From Flammeovirga aprica JL-4 (GTDB taxonomy: Bacteria; Bacteroidota; Bacteroidia; Cytophagales; Flammeovirgaceae), in contig NZ_JABANE010000030.1 in NCBI RefSeq assembly GCF_012844305.1, positions 1 through 64,000 on the forward strand: a stretch of 64,000 bases of DNA, written 5' to 3'. Below, one piece after another: positions 11,601-18,466 of this stretch. Positions within the stretch are counted from its first letter, which is position 1. Every line of letters begins with the position of its first letter. Under the pieces are notes generated by a model. That model was not told the DNA's origin. It searched no databases and saw only the letters and a list, made by a program, of their open reading frames with translations. The position numbers and the translations under genes are program-made.

Positions 11601-11768
11601 GAAATTGGATTATTCAATGCATTAGGTTATAAAGTGTTGGATGATAATTGGACTTATGGAGATAGTCAATTGAAATTATTGACTTTAAATCATCTACCAA
11701 GAGGCGTTTATTTATTGAGATTAAAATCAGGAAAAACGATCAAATCGAAAAGAATAATTGTAGAATAG
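2649..11768 (+). CDS. Giant T9SS-secreted surface protein (type A sorting domain)
   Basis: The 3039-residue product starts with a Sec signal peptide (hydrophobic core about 15-27, cleavage expected after LQAQ at 30-33). Residues about 36-275 resemble the LamG/concanavalin-like module common at the start of Bacteroidota surface proteins (motif DGLELWLKAD). A very long middle part is rich in short Gly/Asn/Thr/Ser segments such as SGGxxTV and GDLTL, typical of beta-helix or filamentous adhesins. From about 2854 comes the usual pre-CTD beta-sandwich (DLPVELIYFNA), and the last 80 residues are a type A sorting domain (SVYPNPTQGENL to the end). It should be carried to the surface by the T9SS. It stands alone and is followed by a strong terminator. 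An adhesin or matrix role is inference; no catalytic domain was recognised. Confidence 0.88.
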   Translation: MFRIININCYNKYRKVFITLFLIVLPFIDLQAQNDIPSDGLELWLKADQISASDYTNVSGDLRLDKWVDQSGNGYYVNNDNNEDGIVYQTNQINGLPAVLFPSTGHEGLILKDASDNTVELLLENYEVFIVLKANETTGNVGFYAGGNATRALYGKWNSAQFYFRGPDSNLANTDNASWPISDSWGLISFQRNTSNETSYTSNAGLLTNLPNNTSNTNTHKFGSVGGANQSTTLGWDGYIAEVIVYNKTSGGGTTLDPVTRLRVNDYLTSKYGFTHAEFSDTDEIFNNNTTPNQNIVVYGNDGGVYAPDRGNPSTSIEIAVSNTSDGDYVIMGETNEGGLTFDFAPDNSRIWSKKFYLEKKGALDLTVNFDVQSFEGKPNDYNTGSGPERTVADYSLVYSADNGSTYTVVAGPTATFVGSDIVSFTLTDAQFATNGNGFYTLASTAPTAFYTKSTGNWTDTDIWTKNPSGFADGTNTYPSSTDDVFILSGGVITLNTNDIAAGIVEVNQGGTLIVGSTTNHNFSGVNGKGTIKLDADNFPSPANATAVGGFLTKDGGTVEFNGSSITLSNSYAYHNVNIDLDNASDELIIATDLTISDSLTLTRGKITLGTSNASNQAVNINVAGNTRVRPNASLGVGTDDVIHNIILKGSLINAGQIALTNRADIKDTFTFGSAAYLTELETYFANDLSGEYAILTFDADQKDQNLICNGETILYQIVVDKGTSDTYNLNISADIAGRFEMYGYNTHGNSNTGGTDGSMTTSNGMFVMKYGTIHFGQNIYVPSYANTTGNFDLGFGCRLWVDEGADINFGPVNALTVYGNVLVTGGRLNIGLNSDGTSNGKQNSITLREKGYFVQSGGQVFLNQVKTSVLGVDHQGSVTMSGGEMTVYGHVPGSDVAAFSLPYKTNSFNMSGGTITIHNEDSELQYLTKFAMGDGFYNVTGGEIIFDINTDRDAEFISSIPFYNLTVTTDYPLRNVSLSNGIGSFGDPIPTDGDLTILNHLVIEENSNLQIGDYDLTISGDLTLYDEAKLNVGASNALKFNGDGTTHYIDIRDTDEAYSINNLILDLPNASDVFKVRDFSGNSGVGATRLKVLSSLSLTQGTFDYSNYVVEVEGDLSFKGRIGESDALGHLLINGTAGTAQKIISSYDLPDAQIADTTGVGITHLWLNNANGVELSNVIYASKLTWQQGVIKANEYGVVVGAQGIKDQSGNPINNFSDNITNKRMLVGAGNYTDGGLTYLITANGSYYYPLASDFDTPVADSYKYTPATITVSDKPTADGYLQLATNNGSVATLTTDGTEDEIINYWWKTTNYGYSADIPNIAGVFKYHSEDLDAANDDEANFVPARVQIEVSNKQRETLGTTSDVDTDGDDATETDFTITTSAVPAYNSLFTAGAASKFTGELTIYYSFWGTAEDNMNAETVSVSRDANWNDSPRWTTNPDWKNTGNPFDKQGTPGAGDIIIVGHGQYGNPSETRGHRVVITSAQSAAVIRFDSDEGASLEKADLARVRLSSGSLTVDVVENIGSLRIHKGTTLNSQDLNDFLSEARSEIMIQSNNSDMEIPEFPKYPSVRLWGGGSFDNEFTFASGVAQPVEFKSLMVDGATLILDKTINVENNINVGGFREAAIEINSSSAITVTTDNLNLENTISSNSSASNKFLVTGTDDVEHKLIVNGDITIPEINGGESNAGGIEFSLLKSTTENRVTLELQGTGSGVFDNFYTDDVTNTLTPDLYKIVMNKGDNQDSTFTFKTNFTLPSVTTEELITLSNGTLVLDNADIDITPYAVAGSDWVMSSNSGLYLKQGTVKVIGDDANFLLGGKLTVAGGNFEIANAGQENSIIYATSGEIELSSGSISVGSELRRDLAANDASVTYTQSGGIFNAGLVGNPNSATRGTFEVVGSAATFDFSGGDINVYSGKITLDAASSSVNENAVIKLGNTIAESIDAVFENTIGKLELLSQVTVETLVNDINMIGDLTLANPSTLNLNSFNLNIAGDITNGGTIDASTSTITFNSTDDQTIGGSNAITAQNLIVDTDGATVTMGNAITASEDLTINTGTLSDNGQVVNVGGVLSVSGTHTTTGVGRIKMNGTSSQDMNITGSLGRLEIDNSTGINLTNSLNLVADEIVFTNGVLNIDQFTLNLGIDVVLTPTTAFNSDNMIQLSGSSNAQGVKIKLPATEIASEKLLPIGYSGIYAPVGIVGDYNEAELVIKPINTRHTVAENQGDNNEALNQYWRFEFSKTDGAVAGDRYVSLYYDDTNINGTESDYIGIIINDDAIIQKNVQKAIDLANNKIEINLNTGLVTGDYFAGDELSTPDDIIRYRLATGVTDAVLNDVSSGKWEISKNNGASYTALELESSPTLSAGTILEVPSGTNLTTTTDGTLGFRTYYKAIVDGTLVINVDDRQINFDAVEGAGTVKFFVNEAKVGQMPNADWEPFYTAGGGIIVEGDASSPVLNLNAPVNNSKLTIGSLSLIGTGTGQEWEIPSGNGLNISSGELSISNVDFDLSTSSNVNDINIINNGTLTINSLTTVAGDVNVDVGDTNDGNASTLNIASSSFIVKGNLVIDTDGKLIVSNANLDAENDITFNSGSSFSFSTGATLAVGGNFTDNGSDNTSTFTGSTLSFNGASGNQTFTGSFTSAKAIDNLQINKASGEVILSGSNTKEVSNLTLNSVLNNSGNDDGSLLILGNSIAGDSFVLGPLSKKMDVNDSFNFPVGGGGLIRTLTVIYTENVLGASEKCWTVEYGELLQPVEPENIDETTGIANVSSEYQWRVTDIDEGGDPTAKQSKAEIFAYYGGLGKNPNYILAIWNDLDLISSKWRKAGDPLHNTETYFETEDVSFSEKFLAIASIDETTDLPVELIYFNASAEESQVKLDWATASELNNDQFEIQRSVDGKNWSSIGMKEGAGNSNVRLDYEFFDANPIMNEIVYYRLIQTDFDGTETVFDPVQVYLEGAEGVADMSVYPNPTQGENLNILLKSWKGDVEIGLFNALGYKVLDDNWTYGDSQLKLLTLNHLPRGVYLLRLKSGKTIKSKRIIVE

Positions 11769-11806
11769 TTTTCCTTTAAAAATTAGATCATTTATTTTTC
11801 AGAAAT

Positions 11807-11843
11807 ACCTTGTTCATTTTATCTTTGAACAAGGTGTTTTTTT
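11807..11843 (+). terminator. Intrinsic terminator of the giant surface-protein gene
   Basis: A perfect 10-bp stem (ACCTTGTTCA with TGAACAAGGT) and a nine-base loop are followed by GTTTTTTTA. It lies about 40 bases after the stop of the preceding gene. Confidence 0.88.
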
Positions 11844-11879
11844 ATACCCATTATTCATTCATCATTGAGAAAATTATCT

Positions 11880-12659
11880 ATGTACAATAATGAAATAAGA
11901 ACAGTCAATATGACGCGTTACGTGACCCCTCTGAGAGAAGGCGGTTCTCTTCCTGCAATTGTAGAAGCAGATGACGGCTTTGACTATGTAATAAAATTTA
12001 GAGGAGCAGGGCAGGGTGTAAAAGCTCTGATTGCGGAATTGATTGGAGGAGAGATGGCTCGTCAGATTGGGTTGAATATGCCTGAACTTGTTTTTATTCA
12101 TTTAGTAGACACGTTTAGTAAATCGGAAGGAGATGAAGAGATTCAAGATTTACTAAAATTTAGTGAAGGGTTGAATTTAGGGATGAGTTATTTGAGTGGG
12201 GCAATTACATATGATCCATTGGTTTCTATCGCTGATCCATTGGCGGCTTCAAAAGTAGTGTTGCTCGATAGTATTATTACTAATATTGACAGAACACATA
12301 GAAATACTAATTTATTGAATTGGAATAAAGCACTCTGGGTAATTGATCATGGAGCAAGTTTATACTTTCATCATTCATGGAATGGCTGGGAAGATCACGC
12401 TAAGCGCACTTTTCCTATGATTAAAGATCATGTTTTGTTGTCAAAAGCGACAAAGCTTGATGAAGCAAATAATTTATTAAAAGAATTATTAACCCCGGAT
12501 ATTATTGAAGGAATTGTATCTTTGCTGCCTGAGGACTGGTTGTCGGACCCAAGTATTGATGCGAGCATTGAGGAAAGGAGAAAAGTCTACACCACTTTGT
12601 TGAACACAAGAATTTCAAATTTAGACCAACTAACAAAAGAAGCGAAGAATGCAAGATAA
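11880..12659 (+). CDS. HipA-like kinase-domain protein (HipA_2 type)
   Basis: The protein has 259 residues from the ATG at 11880; an in-frame TTG at 11865 is a weaker start. It resembles the single-domain HipA-like kinases of the HipA_2 family rather than toxin HipA with its separate N-terminal domain. Kinase features are visible: K39 in YVIKF, a glycine-bearing loop (RGAGQG, 41-46), the catalytic NIDRTHRN with D137 and N142, and a metal-binding DHG with D156. The active site therefore looks intact. It overlaps the following DUF3037 gene by 11 bases, so the two are translationally coupled. No HipB-type antitoxin lies beside it, which argues against a classical toxin-antitoxin role. The substrate is unknown. 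Confidence 0.8.
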   Translation: MYNNEIRTVNMTRYVTPLREGGSLPAIVEADDGFDYVIKFRGAGQGVKALIAELIGGEMARQIGLNMPELVFIHLVDTFSKSEGDEEIQDLLKFSEGLNLGMSYLSGAITYDPLVSIADPLAASKVVLLDSIITNIDRTHRNTNLLNWNKALWVIDHGASLYFHHSWNGWEDHAKRTFPMIKDHVLLSKATKLDEANNLLKELLTPDIIEGIVSLLPEDWLSDPSIDASIEERRKVYTTLLNTRISNLDQLTKEAKNAR

Positions 12660-13038
12660 ACATGTATATGAATATGCGGTCATCCGCTTTATGCCAAAAG
12701 TAGAAAGAGAAGAGTTTATTAATATTGGTGTGATCCTGTTCAGTAAACCTTTGAAATTCCTTGATCTCAGATATAAAGTGATAGAAAAACGACTTAATGC
12801 TTTTGATGTAATTGATATTGAAAAATCAGAAATTGAAGCTTATCTCAATACATGGAAATTGATCTGTGAAGGAGGTGCAAAAGGAGGTGTAATTGGTGAA
12901 CAAGATTTGCCAAGCAGGTTCCGTTGGTTAACAGCCACAAGATCGACTATGATTCAATCCTCAAAGGTACACCCAGGCTTATGTATCGAAGAGCCTGATG
13001 CTGTATTGGAAAGACTTTTTGAAAAATATGTCCTATGA
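12649..13038 (+). CDS. DUF3037 family protein
   Basis: This 129-residue protein matches the DUF3037 family by its start (YEYAVIRFMPKVEREEFINIGV) and by the closing part with FRWLTATRSTMIQ and a conserved CIEEPD. The family has no established function, but its genes commonly sit directly after HipA_2-type kinases, as here, with an 11-base overlap. It may be a partner or substrate of the kinase (inference). Its stop codon overlaps the 3' end of the convergent membrane-kinase gene by six bases and no terminator separates the two, so opposing transcripts must overlap. Confidence 0.85.
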   Translation: MQDKHVYEYAVIRFMPKVEREEFINIGVILFSKPLKFLDLRYKVIEKRLNAFDVIDIEKSEIEAYLNTWKLICEGGAKGGVIGEQDLPSRFRWLTATRSTMIQSSKVHPGLCIEEPDAVLERLFEKYVL

Positions 13039-15321
13039 TTCATATACATCATAGGTCTTCCACCACTTTTGAGCATCCTTTTTAGTCCAGTTGAAACGTT
13101 GAGCTATTTCTTCCAGCTGAAGAATTAAATCATCAATAGTCTGTACTCTTTCCTCTGGATCAAACTGAATACACTGAACTAAAAGTGCATACAAGTCTTC
13201 GGGAATATCTTCACGGTCTACCAGCTTTTCTATATCTTTTTTCTCCACAGATTCTTGACCTGATAATACCCTCTGTGAAAGAATTTCAATCATCAAACGG
13301 CCATTCAGCATATAGAACCCCAAAATGCCAAGAGAATAAATATCCACTTTACTATCACTGTTTTTAGGATCTCTCAATCGTTCTGGAGCCATGTATAACG
13401 GTGTACCACCCACTTTGTGGAAAGCAGTGTGCTCAGAGTTAGGGGTTAGCTCTTTCACTAATCCAAAATCCAATAGTTTAACTTGATCATAAGCCTCTCC
13501 TTGCTTAGAAAGGATGATATTCATGGGTTTGATATCACGGTGTGCTAAGTTCTTATGATGCGCTTCTCTAAGGCTGTAAGCAATTTCAAGAAGAATATAA
13601 ATCACTCTGCTGATAGGAAATACTTGGTCACGCTCAATGATTTTTGCTAAGGTAATTCCATCAATATATTCCATGACATAGTAGAAGTTTCCTTCATTAG
13701 AAGTACCATAATCATAGATCTTGATAGTGTTTGGGTGTTTAAGCATAGAAGTAGCCATTACTTCTCTCTCAAAACGTTTGATGTTGTCTTCTGTATTAAA
13801 CTCTTTCTTCAAAAGCTTAATCGCTACAGGCATTTTCATCAGAGAATGTTCTGCTTTATAAACCACACCAAATCCACCTTCACCAATTTTATTGACAAGC
13901 GTAAATTGTCCTAGTTTTTTAATTTTAGAATTAAATTTTAAGATTCTGATATTAGAATGATATAAAAAGAAACACAGCAGACAGATAATAAAATAGAGGA
14001 GGCCTAAGATCCAATCCATTTTTTGAATCATTAATAAAGCATCTGCAGCATCTTCTTTCACTACAATCCCAAAGTCTAGATCATCAAGCCATTTCCAAAC
14101 ACCAATGACATCTACTCCGCGATAATCTTTATATACATGATTTATACTACCGCTATTTTCTTTAATAAGACCATTATAATATTCATGAAATTTTAAGGAG
14201 GTAGCTGTTAGTAACCAATTTATTTCCTCCTCTTGAGGGACTTCACCCTTCATCACATTCACACCGGGATTTAGACCCGAGAGGTGATAGATGGCAGTTT
14301 CATGTTTCAAGAAACCAATAGCTCTAAGTTCTTCAGTAAATCTACTTTCAGAGATAAGGTATCCATCAGTATTAAGAGCATAAGCTTCAGATGATCTGCC
14401 ATAAACTGTATTTTTAAATAAGTTGGAGAATTGATTTTTGGCTAAAGTAACGGTAAGTACAAAGCCTATTATTTCATTCTCGTAGTTATAGATTGGGGTC
14501 CCTATTGCACAGTCTGAAAATCGGTTGATTAGAGTATCTTCTTCTAATAATGATTCAGTAACGTGAATGGGAGGAGCAAAAAGTGTTTTTCCTTTCTTTA
14601 ATTCTGTATAGAAATCAAATACTTTTTTGCCAAGGTGTTTATTGATAAGCGGAGAAAGTTCATCACTAGTATCTGAATTCCAAGTATTATAAGTGATTTT
14701 AAGCTCGCTTTTGTGAAGAATACATAAATAATCAACCCCCATAATGTCTTTTAATTTGTTGATTGTTTGATTATAGGGCTTTATTTTATTTAGATATTCC
14801 TCATTTGGTAACTCTGCTTTCTGTAGGCTGTCAATAAGAATAGCAAATTTCTTTATCATATTGGTAGAAGCAATTTCTTTTGCTATCCTTTTTTCATTGT
14901 TAACCCAATCATAAATTATTTTGCTAGTAGAATTAAGTTGTGCAGTTTTTTCTTCTATCTCTTGATTAAATACATCAATATAAATCTGTTTTCTTACAAA
15001 GTAGCCTAATACAAGAAGTAATGTCAGACTAATTAGAATGACAATTAGCCTTGAGTACTTATTTTTAAGAAGTTTATTGGTGACATTACTGTAAAGAGAA
15101 GATGTATTGTCTTCCTTTATGGGTTGTATATGAGATTGTAAAGAAGATTCATTATCCTTTGGTGTGTAAGTAGTAAATTCCTGATAGAGGCTTAATACCT
15201 CTTTTAGAAGTTCTTCATCACCCTCACATTTTTCATGAATCAATTTTACAGCTTCCTCTTTTTCTAGTTCAATAACAAGTGCTAGAATATCTGAGGCTTT
15301 TTCGTGTAGAGACTTTGGCAT
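13033..15321 (-). CDS. Membrane Ser/Thr protein kinase with extracytoplasmic Cache-like sensor
   Basis: The ATG at 15321 gives 762 residues; the longer frame to 15363 would need a TTG and would overlap the sigma gene. An N-terminal segment (about 1-50) resembles the helical leader of kinases paired with ECF sigma factors. Two membrane segments (about 90-109 and 437-456) enclose an extracytoplasmic region of some 325 residues that reads like a double Cache sensor. The cytoplasmic C-terminus is a Hanks-type kinase (about 472-730) with GEGGFG at 480-485, K502, HRDIKPMN with D596, DFG at 618-620 and an APE-like APERL. All catalytic residues are present. It follows the sigma gene by eight bases. 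A role in sensing a small ligand and phosphorylating the sigma factor or an associate is inference from gene pairing. Confidence 0.88.
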   Translation of the reverse strand: MPKSLHEKASDILALVIELEKEEAVKLIHEKCEGDEELLKEVLSLYQEFTTYTPKDNESSLQSHIQPIKEDNTSSLYSNVTNKLLKNKYSRLIVILISLTLLLVLGYFVRKQIYIDVFNQEIEEKTAQLNSTSKIIYDWVNNEKRIAKEIASTNMIKKFAILIDSLQKAELPNEEYLNKIKPYNQTINKLKDIMGVDYLCILHKSELKITYNTWNSDTSDELSPLINKHLGKKVFDFYTELKKGKTLFAPPIHVTESLLEEDTLINRFSDCAIGTPIYNYENEIIGFVLTVTLAKNQFSNLFKNTVYGRSSEAYALNTDGYLISESRFTEELRAIGFLKHETAIYHLSGLNPGVNVMKGEVPQEEEINWLLTATSLKFHEYYNGLIKENSGSINHVYKDYRGVDVIGVWKWLDDLDFGIVVKEDAADALLMIQKMDWILGLLYFIICLLCFFLYHSNIRILKFNSKIKKLGQFTLVNKIGEGGFGVVYKAEHSLMKMPVAIKLLKKEFNTEDNIKRFEREVMATSMLKHPNTIKIYDYGTSNEGNFYYVMEYIDGITLAKIIERDQVFPISRVIYILLEIAYSLREAHHKNLAHRDIKPMNIILSKQGEAYDQVKLLDFGLVKELTPNSEHTAFHKVGGTPLYMAPERLRDPKNSDSKVDIYSLGILGFYMLNGRLMIEILSQRVLSGQESVEKKDIEKLVDREDIPEDLYALLVQCIQFDPEERVQTIDDLILQLEEIAQRFNWTKKDAQKWWKTYDVYES

Positions 15322-15329
15322 AACTGCAA

Positions 15330-15887
15330 TTAAAGATCGCTCTTCATAAATTTTTTCAACCAAGCTTTGGCCACTTTCCAGTCCACTTCTACAGTTTTGA
15401 TAGAAACACCTAACTCATCTGCAATTTCCTGCATTTTAAGTCCGCCAAAGAATTTTAATTCCACTACAGTAGCTTGTCTCTCATGAACTTTTGAAAGTTG
15501 TTCAAGCCCTTCATGAATATCCAATACCATTCCTTCTTTTTCAGGAGTAAATGCTATGCCTTCTTCCAGTTCAAGCTGATGCTCACCGCTACCTCTTTTG
15601 ATAGCATTCTTACTCCTTGCATGATGAACTAAAATACGGCGAATAGCTTGAGCACCTACTGCAAAGAAGTGGGTTCTTCCTTGCCAATTGATCTGATCTT
15701 GATCTACTAAATTGAGATATGCTTCATTGACAAGTAATGTAGGCTGTAAAGTATGATCTACTCTTTCTCTATTAAACAATTTTTGAGCAATGTCATGCAA
15801 GTTGTCATAGACAATGGGATAAAGCTGTTCTTTTGATTTTGGTAAATCAAGCTGATTGAGCAACTGTGAAACCTCTTTTTTATTCAT
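15330..15887 (-). CDS. ECF-type RNA polymerase sigma factor (TIGR02999-like)
   Basis: The 185-residue protein has region 2 at about 20-95 (AYLNLV, then THFFAVGAQAIRRILVHHAR) and region 4 at about 125-180 with a helix-turn-helix (LKMQEIADELGVSIKTVEVDWKVA). The sequence is of the ECF subgroup typically encoded beside membrane Ser/Thr kinases instead of beside an anti-sigma factor. That is the arrangement here, with the kinase eight bases downstream on the same strand. No anti-sigma gene is present. Control by phosphorylation is known for some sigma factors of this kind and is inferred here. Confidence 0.88.
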   Translation of the reverse strand: MNKKEVSQLLNQLDLPKSKEQLYPIVYDNLHDIAQKLFNRERVDHTLQPTLLVNEAYLNLVDQDQINWQGRTHFFAVGAQAIRRILVHHARSKNAIKRGSGEHQLELEEGIAFTPEKEGMVLDIHEGLEQLSKVHERQATVVELKFFGGLKMQEIADELGVSIKTVEVDWKVAKAWLKKFMKSDL

Positions 15888-16104
15888 ATGTAGGAATTAT
15901 AATAGAATGAACATCTAAGATAAATAAAACCTTTTGAAGAAAAAAAACACCTACAGATAGTGACATTTTTTAACCTCTGATATAAGGAGATGTAAAAGAT
16001 AATTATTGCAACAAAAATTAAACTATTACTCTAAGGCATTGATCAAATACTAACACTCTTTACTAGATATAAATTGTTAGGTAGTAATTAAGTTAGAATA
16101 AAAG

Positions 16105-16125
16105 AAGGGAGGTAATATCTCCCTT
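16105..16125 (-). terminator. Terminator hairpin of the hypothetical gene 16143-16529
   Basis: AAGGGAG and CTCCCTT form a 7-bp stem with a seven-base loop, just after the minus-strand stop. On the minus strand it is followed by CTTTTATT. On the plus strand it is followed by TTTTTTG, so it could act in both directions. Confidence 0.65.
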
Positions 16126-16142
16126 TTTTGATTTTCAAAAGT

Positions 16143-16529
16143 TTATGAAAGCAACTGATAATCAAAAAGATCATACTTTATTACGTTTTTCAAGAGGTGT
16201 ACAGCAGCTTCTTTTACTATAGTTTCAGATAAGTCAATAATAAAGTCAAGGGTCTCACCATCACATTCCACTTTAACATTATCAAAAAACTCTTTAGGGT
16301 AGTTCCTTAATAGAGAAAACTTTTTTTCAAATGCATAAGCAATTATATACTCTATCGCTAAAAAATCATACTCCTGTTCATTGAGTGTGGCTTGATAGAG
16401 TAAATGATCAATTTGTTGGTGAAGCGCATTACTTTCCGCTTCTGGTAATTCCAAAATTTGAAAGAAATCCCAACTTTGATGTATATCAAAATGTACAATT
16501 ATATAAGTATGATCTGCTGTGATTTTCAT
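16143..16529 (-). CDS. Hypothetical protein, 128 residues
   Basis: I do not recognise this protein. It is soluble, acidic, without a signal peptide or membrane segment, and is predicted to be mostly helical in its second half (about residues 45-125). Its start is an ATG at 16529. It is transcribed away from the hypothetical gene at 16672, and a small terminator hairpin follows it. A CAAAAGTA box on the plus strand at 16622-16629 reads TACTTTTG on the minus strand and could be its -7 element, but no matching -33 element was seen. Confidence 0.6.
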   Translation of the reverse strand: MKITADHTYIIVHFDIHQSWDFFQILELPEAESNALHQQIDHLLYQATLNEQEYDFLAIEYIIAYAFEKKFSLLRNYPKEFFDNVKVECDGETLDFIIDLSETIVKEAAVHLLKNVIKYDLFDYQLLS

Positions 16530-16671
16530 AATAGTTCAATTATAATTCGGTGCTTAACTATCTTTAAGGATTATTATATTTCTTTGTTCAACCCTTTATT
16601 TTGACCTTCCGTTCAATATATCAAAAGTAAATACAATTAAGTGTATTTTTCTAACTTCAAAATTGATTGCT

Positions 16672-17208
16672 ATGATACGTCAAAATATAAATAAAGAAAC
16701 AACTACATATAAATTAATCCATAATCAATATATCAAAGAATTAAATGCTATGTTAGAATTTAATCAAGGTAGATTGACAAAAAGATTATTTGAATCTCAA
16801 TGGGCATTATTACCTTTCCATTGGTTCATGAAAGATTTTAGAAATTTAAAAAATACAAATATTGAAATTACAGCTGAGGGTTTTATGTTAGAAACAGCTG
16901 AAATTTTGAAAGATAAATATGGAATTGAGTTAGGAGAGAAAGAGATTGCCAACTTTATTTCAGGTTACAATAATATATTAGAACAACAAACTCTTTTTGA
17001 AACAGTTATTGAAATTGAAGAAGAAAGATTTTTTGAAGATTATGATCAGCTAAAGAAAATGAAAGCGAAAGAACAAAAAATTGAGGAAGCAAAATTACAG
17101 GTTTTAAACCTTTATGCTTCAACTAAAAATATACTTAATTCTAGTGTACTTAATGTGTCATCTTACTTGGAAACTATCCAAAAGAGACCAAAGCTACACA
17201 AAGGTTAA
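16672..17208 (+). CDS. Hypothetical protein, 178 residues
   Basis: I do not recognise this protein. The ATG at 16672 (MIRQNINKE) is preferred over a TTG nine bases earlier. It is charged and probably almost wholly alpha-helical, with a likely coiled-coil around residues 110-145 (rich in E and K: EIEEERFF, KKMKAKEQKIEEAK). No signal peptide, membrane segment or known catalytic motif is visible. It stands alone and shares a bidirectional terminator with galM. Confidence 0.6.
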   Translation: MIRQNINKETTTYKLIHNQYIKELNAMLEFNQGRLTKRLFESQWALLPFHWFMKDFRNLKNTNIEITAEGFMLETAEILKDKYGIELGEKEIANFISGYNNILEQQTLFETVIEIEEERFFEDYDQLKKMKAKEQKIEEAKLQVLNLYASTKNILNSSVLNVSSYLETIQKRPKLHKG

Positions 17209-17232
17209 GATCAGTAGTTTAAAATAAAAGCA

Positions 17233-17270
17233 AAGTCCTGATTCTATTATTTGAGAATCAGGACTTTTTT
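17233..17270. terminator. Bidirectional terminator between the hypothetical gene and galM
   Basis: A perfect 13-bp stem, AAGTCCTGATTCT with AGAATCAGGACTT, is followed by a T run on the plus strand; an A-rich stretch on the other side gives a weaker U run for the minus strand. It lies between two convergent genes. Confidence 0.88.
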
Positions 17271-17285
17271 ATGCTTTTGTCTAAA

Positions 17286-18347
17286 TTATTTTACGACAAA
17301 CTTGTAAACCGTCTTTTGAGAATACTCTTCACCAGGATTTAAAATCACTGAAGGGAAGTGAGGTTGATTAGGAGAATCAGGGTAATGTTGTGCTTCTAAA
17401 CAGAAACCTTGACGTTTAATATGAGCTGTTTGGTTTTTACCCAAATCACCTTCAAGCCAGTTACCAGTATAGAACTGTACGCCAGGTTCAGTAGTATACA
17501 CTTCCATAGCTCTTCCAGTAGTCGCTTCATAGGCTACACCTAATAAACCAAACTCACCAAGTGGCTTATTGATCACTAAGTTGTGGTCATAACCAATACC
17601 GATTTTTGTTTGCTCGTGATCAGCATCAATTTCATGACCGATTACTTTTTCTTCTGTAAAATCAAAAGGAGTACCTTTTACTGTAGCGATTTCACCTGTA
17701 GGGATACAAGTCTCATCGATAGGAGTATAGAAGTTACAGTTTAATTGTAATGTATGATCAGAAATTTCACCTTCACCTTTTAAGTTGAAATAAGGGTGAG
17801 AAGTGAAGTTTACAATTGTCTTTTTATCTGTAGTGGCACTGTAATCTAAAACAACTTCATTTTCGTCTGTCAATGAAATTGTTAACTTCAATGTTACATT
17901 ACCTGGTAAGTTTTCAAAGCCATCAGGGCTAGTATGAGATAATACGATAGAGTTGATACCTTCTTCAGAAATTTCCTCTACAATATCAAAAACATGACTA
18001 TCGAAACCTTTGTCACCACCGTGTAAGAAGTTAGGACCGTTGTTAGTAGCTAATTGGTAATCTACTCCATCAAGAGTGATTTTACCCTTAGCAATTCTGT
18101 TTGCAAACTGACCAACAGTTGCTCCTAAATAACAGTCATTTTTTAAATAATCTTCTAAAGAATCTTTTCCTAGAAGAACGTCAGCCATTGTACCGTTTTT
18201 GTCAGCAGTCAAAAAGCTGACAAGGATAGCTCCGTAAGTTGATACTTGCAACTGCGAGCCCGATGCATTAGTTAGAGTGTATAAGTAAACTTCTTTTCCG
18301 TCTACTTTACCCCATGATACTTTTTCTATTTGATTTGTTTCTATCAT
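17286..18347 (-). CDS. galM: Aldose 1-epimerase (mutarotase)
   Basis: GalM interconverts beta- and alpha-D-galactose so that galactokinase receives the alpha form. The ATG at 18347 gives 353 residues, close to the family's usual size; the TTG three codons upstream is less likely. Family landmarks are the NR pair at 83-84, LHGG with H109, the catalytic-base histidine in TSHPYFNL (H184) and the catalytic glutamate in CLEAQHYPDSPN (E318). No signal peptide is visible, so it should act in the cytoplasm. It is the last gene of galK-galT-galE-galM but is separated from galE by a terminator-like hairpin, so part of its expression may depend on read-through or on its own promoter. Confidence 0.93.
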   Translation of the reverse strand: MIETNQIEKVSWGKVDGKEVYLYTLTNASGSQLQVSTYGAILVSFLTADKNGTMADVLLGKDSLEDYLKNDCYLGATVGQFANRIAKGKITLDGVDYQLATNNGPNFLHGGDKGFDSHVFDIVEEISEEGINSIVLSHTSPDGFENLPGNVTLKLTISLTDENEVVLDYSATTDKKTIVNFTSHPYFNLKGEGEISDHTLQLNCNFYTPIDETCIPTGEIATVKGTPFDFTEEKVIGHEIDADHEQTKIGIGYDHNLVINKPLGEFGLLGVAYEATTGRAMEVYTTEPGVQFYTGNWLEGDLGKNQTAHIKRQGFCLEAQHYPDSPNQPHFPSVILNPGEEYSQKTVYKFVVK

Positions 18348-18421
18348 TTCATTCAAAGTTAGTGGGAGTATTAAGTCTTGATTTATTTATTAGCGATTGA
18401 CTTAATTCCAAATAAAAAAAT

Positions 18422-18459
18422 GCACTTCTCCTCAGTTTAAAACTGCTAAGGAGAAGTGC
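18422..18459 (-). terminator. Terminator-like hairpin after galE
   Basis: On the minus strand an almost perfect 14-bp stem (GCACTTCTCCTTAG with CTGAGGAGAAGTGC, one mismatched pair) is followed by ATTTTTTTATTT. It begins eight bases after the galE stop and has the form of a canonical intrinsic terminator, although galM follows in the same direction about 70 bases on. Confidence 0.8.
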
Positions 18460-18466
18460 TTTATAA

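Noticed and set aside
11880-12659. Classical hipBA toxin-antitoxin system
   Set aside because: There is no HipB-like helix-turn-helix gene next to it and the protein is short, matching the HipA_2 type paired with DUF3037.
13033-15363. Longer start of the membrane kinase overlapping the sigma gene
   Set aside because: The first codon would be a TTG; the ATG at 15321 starts right after the sigma stop and keeps the family's N-terminal segment.
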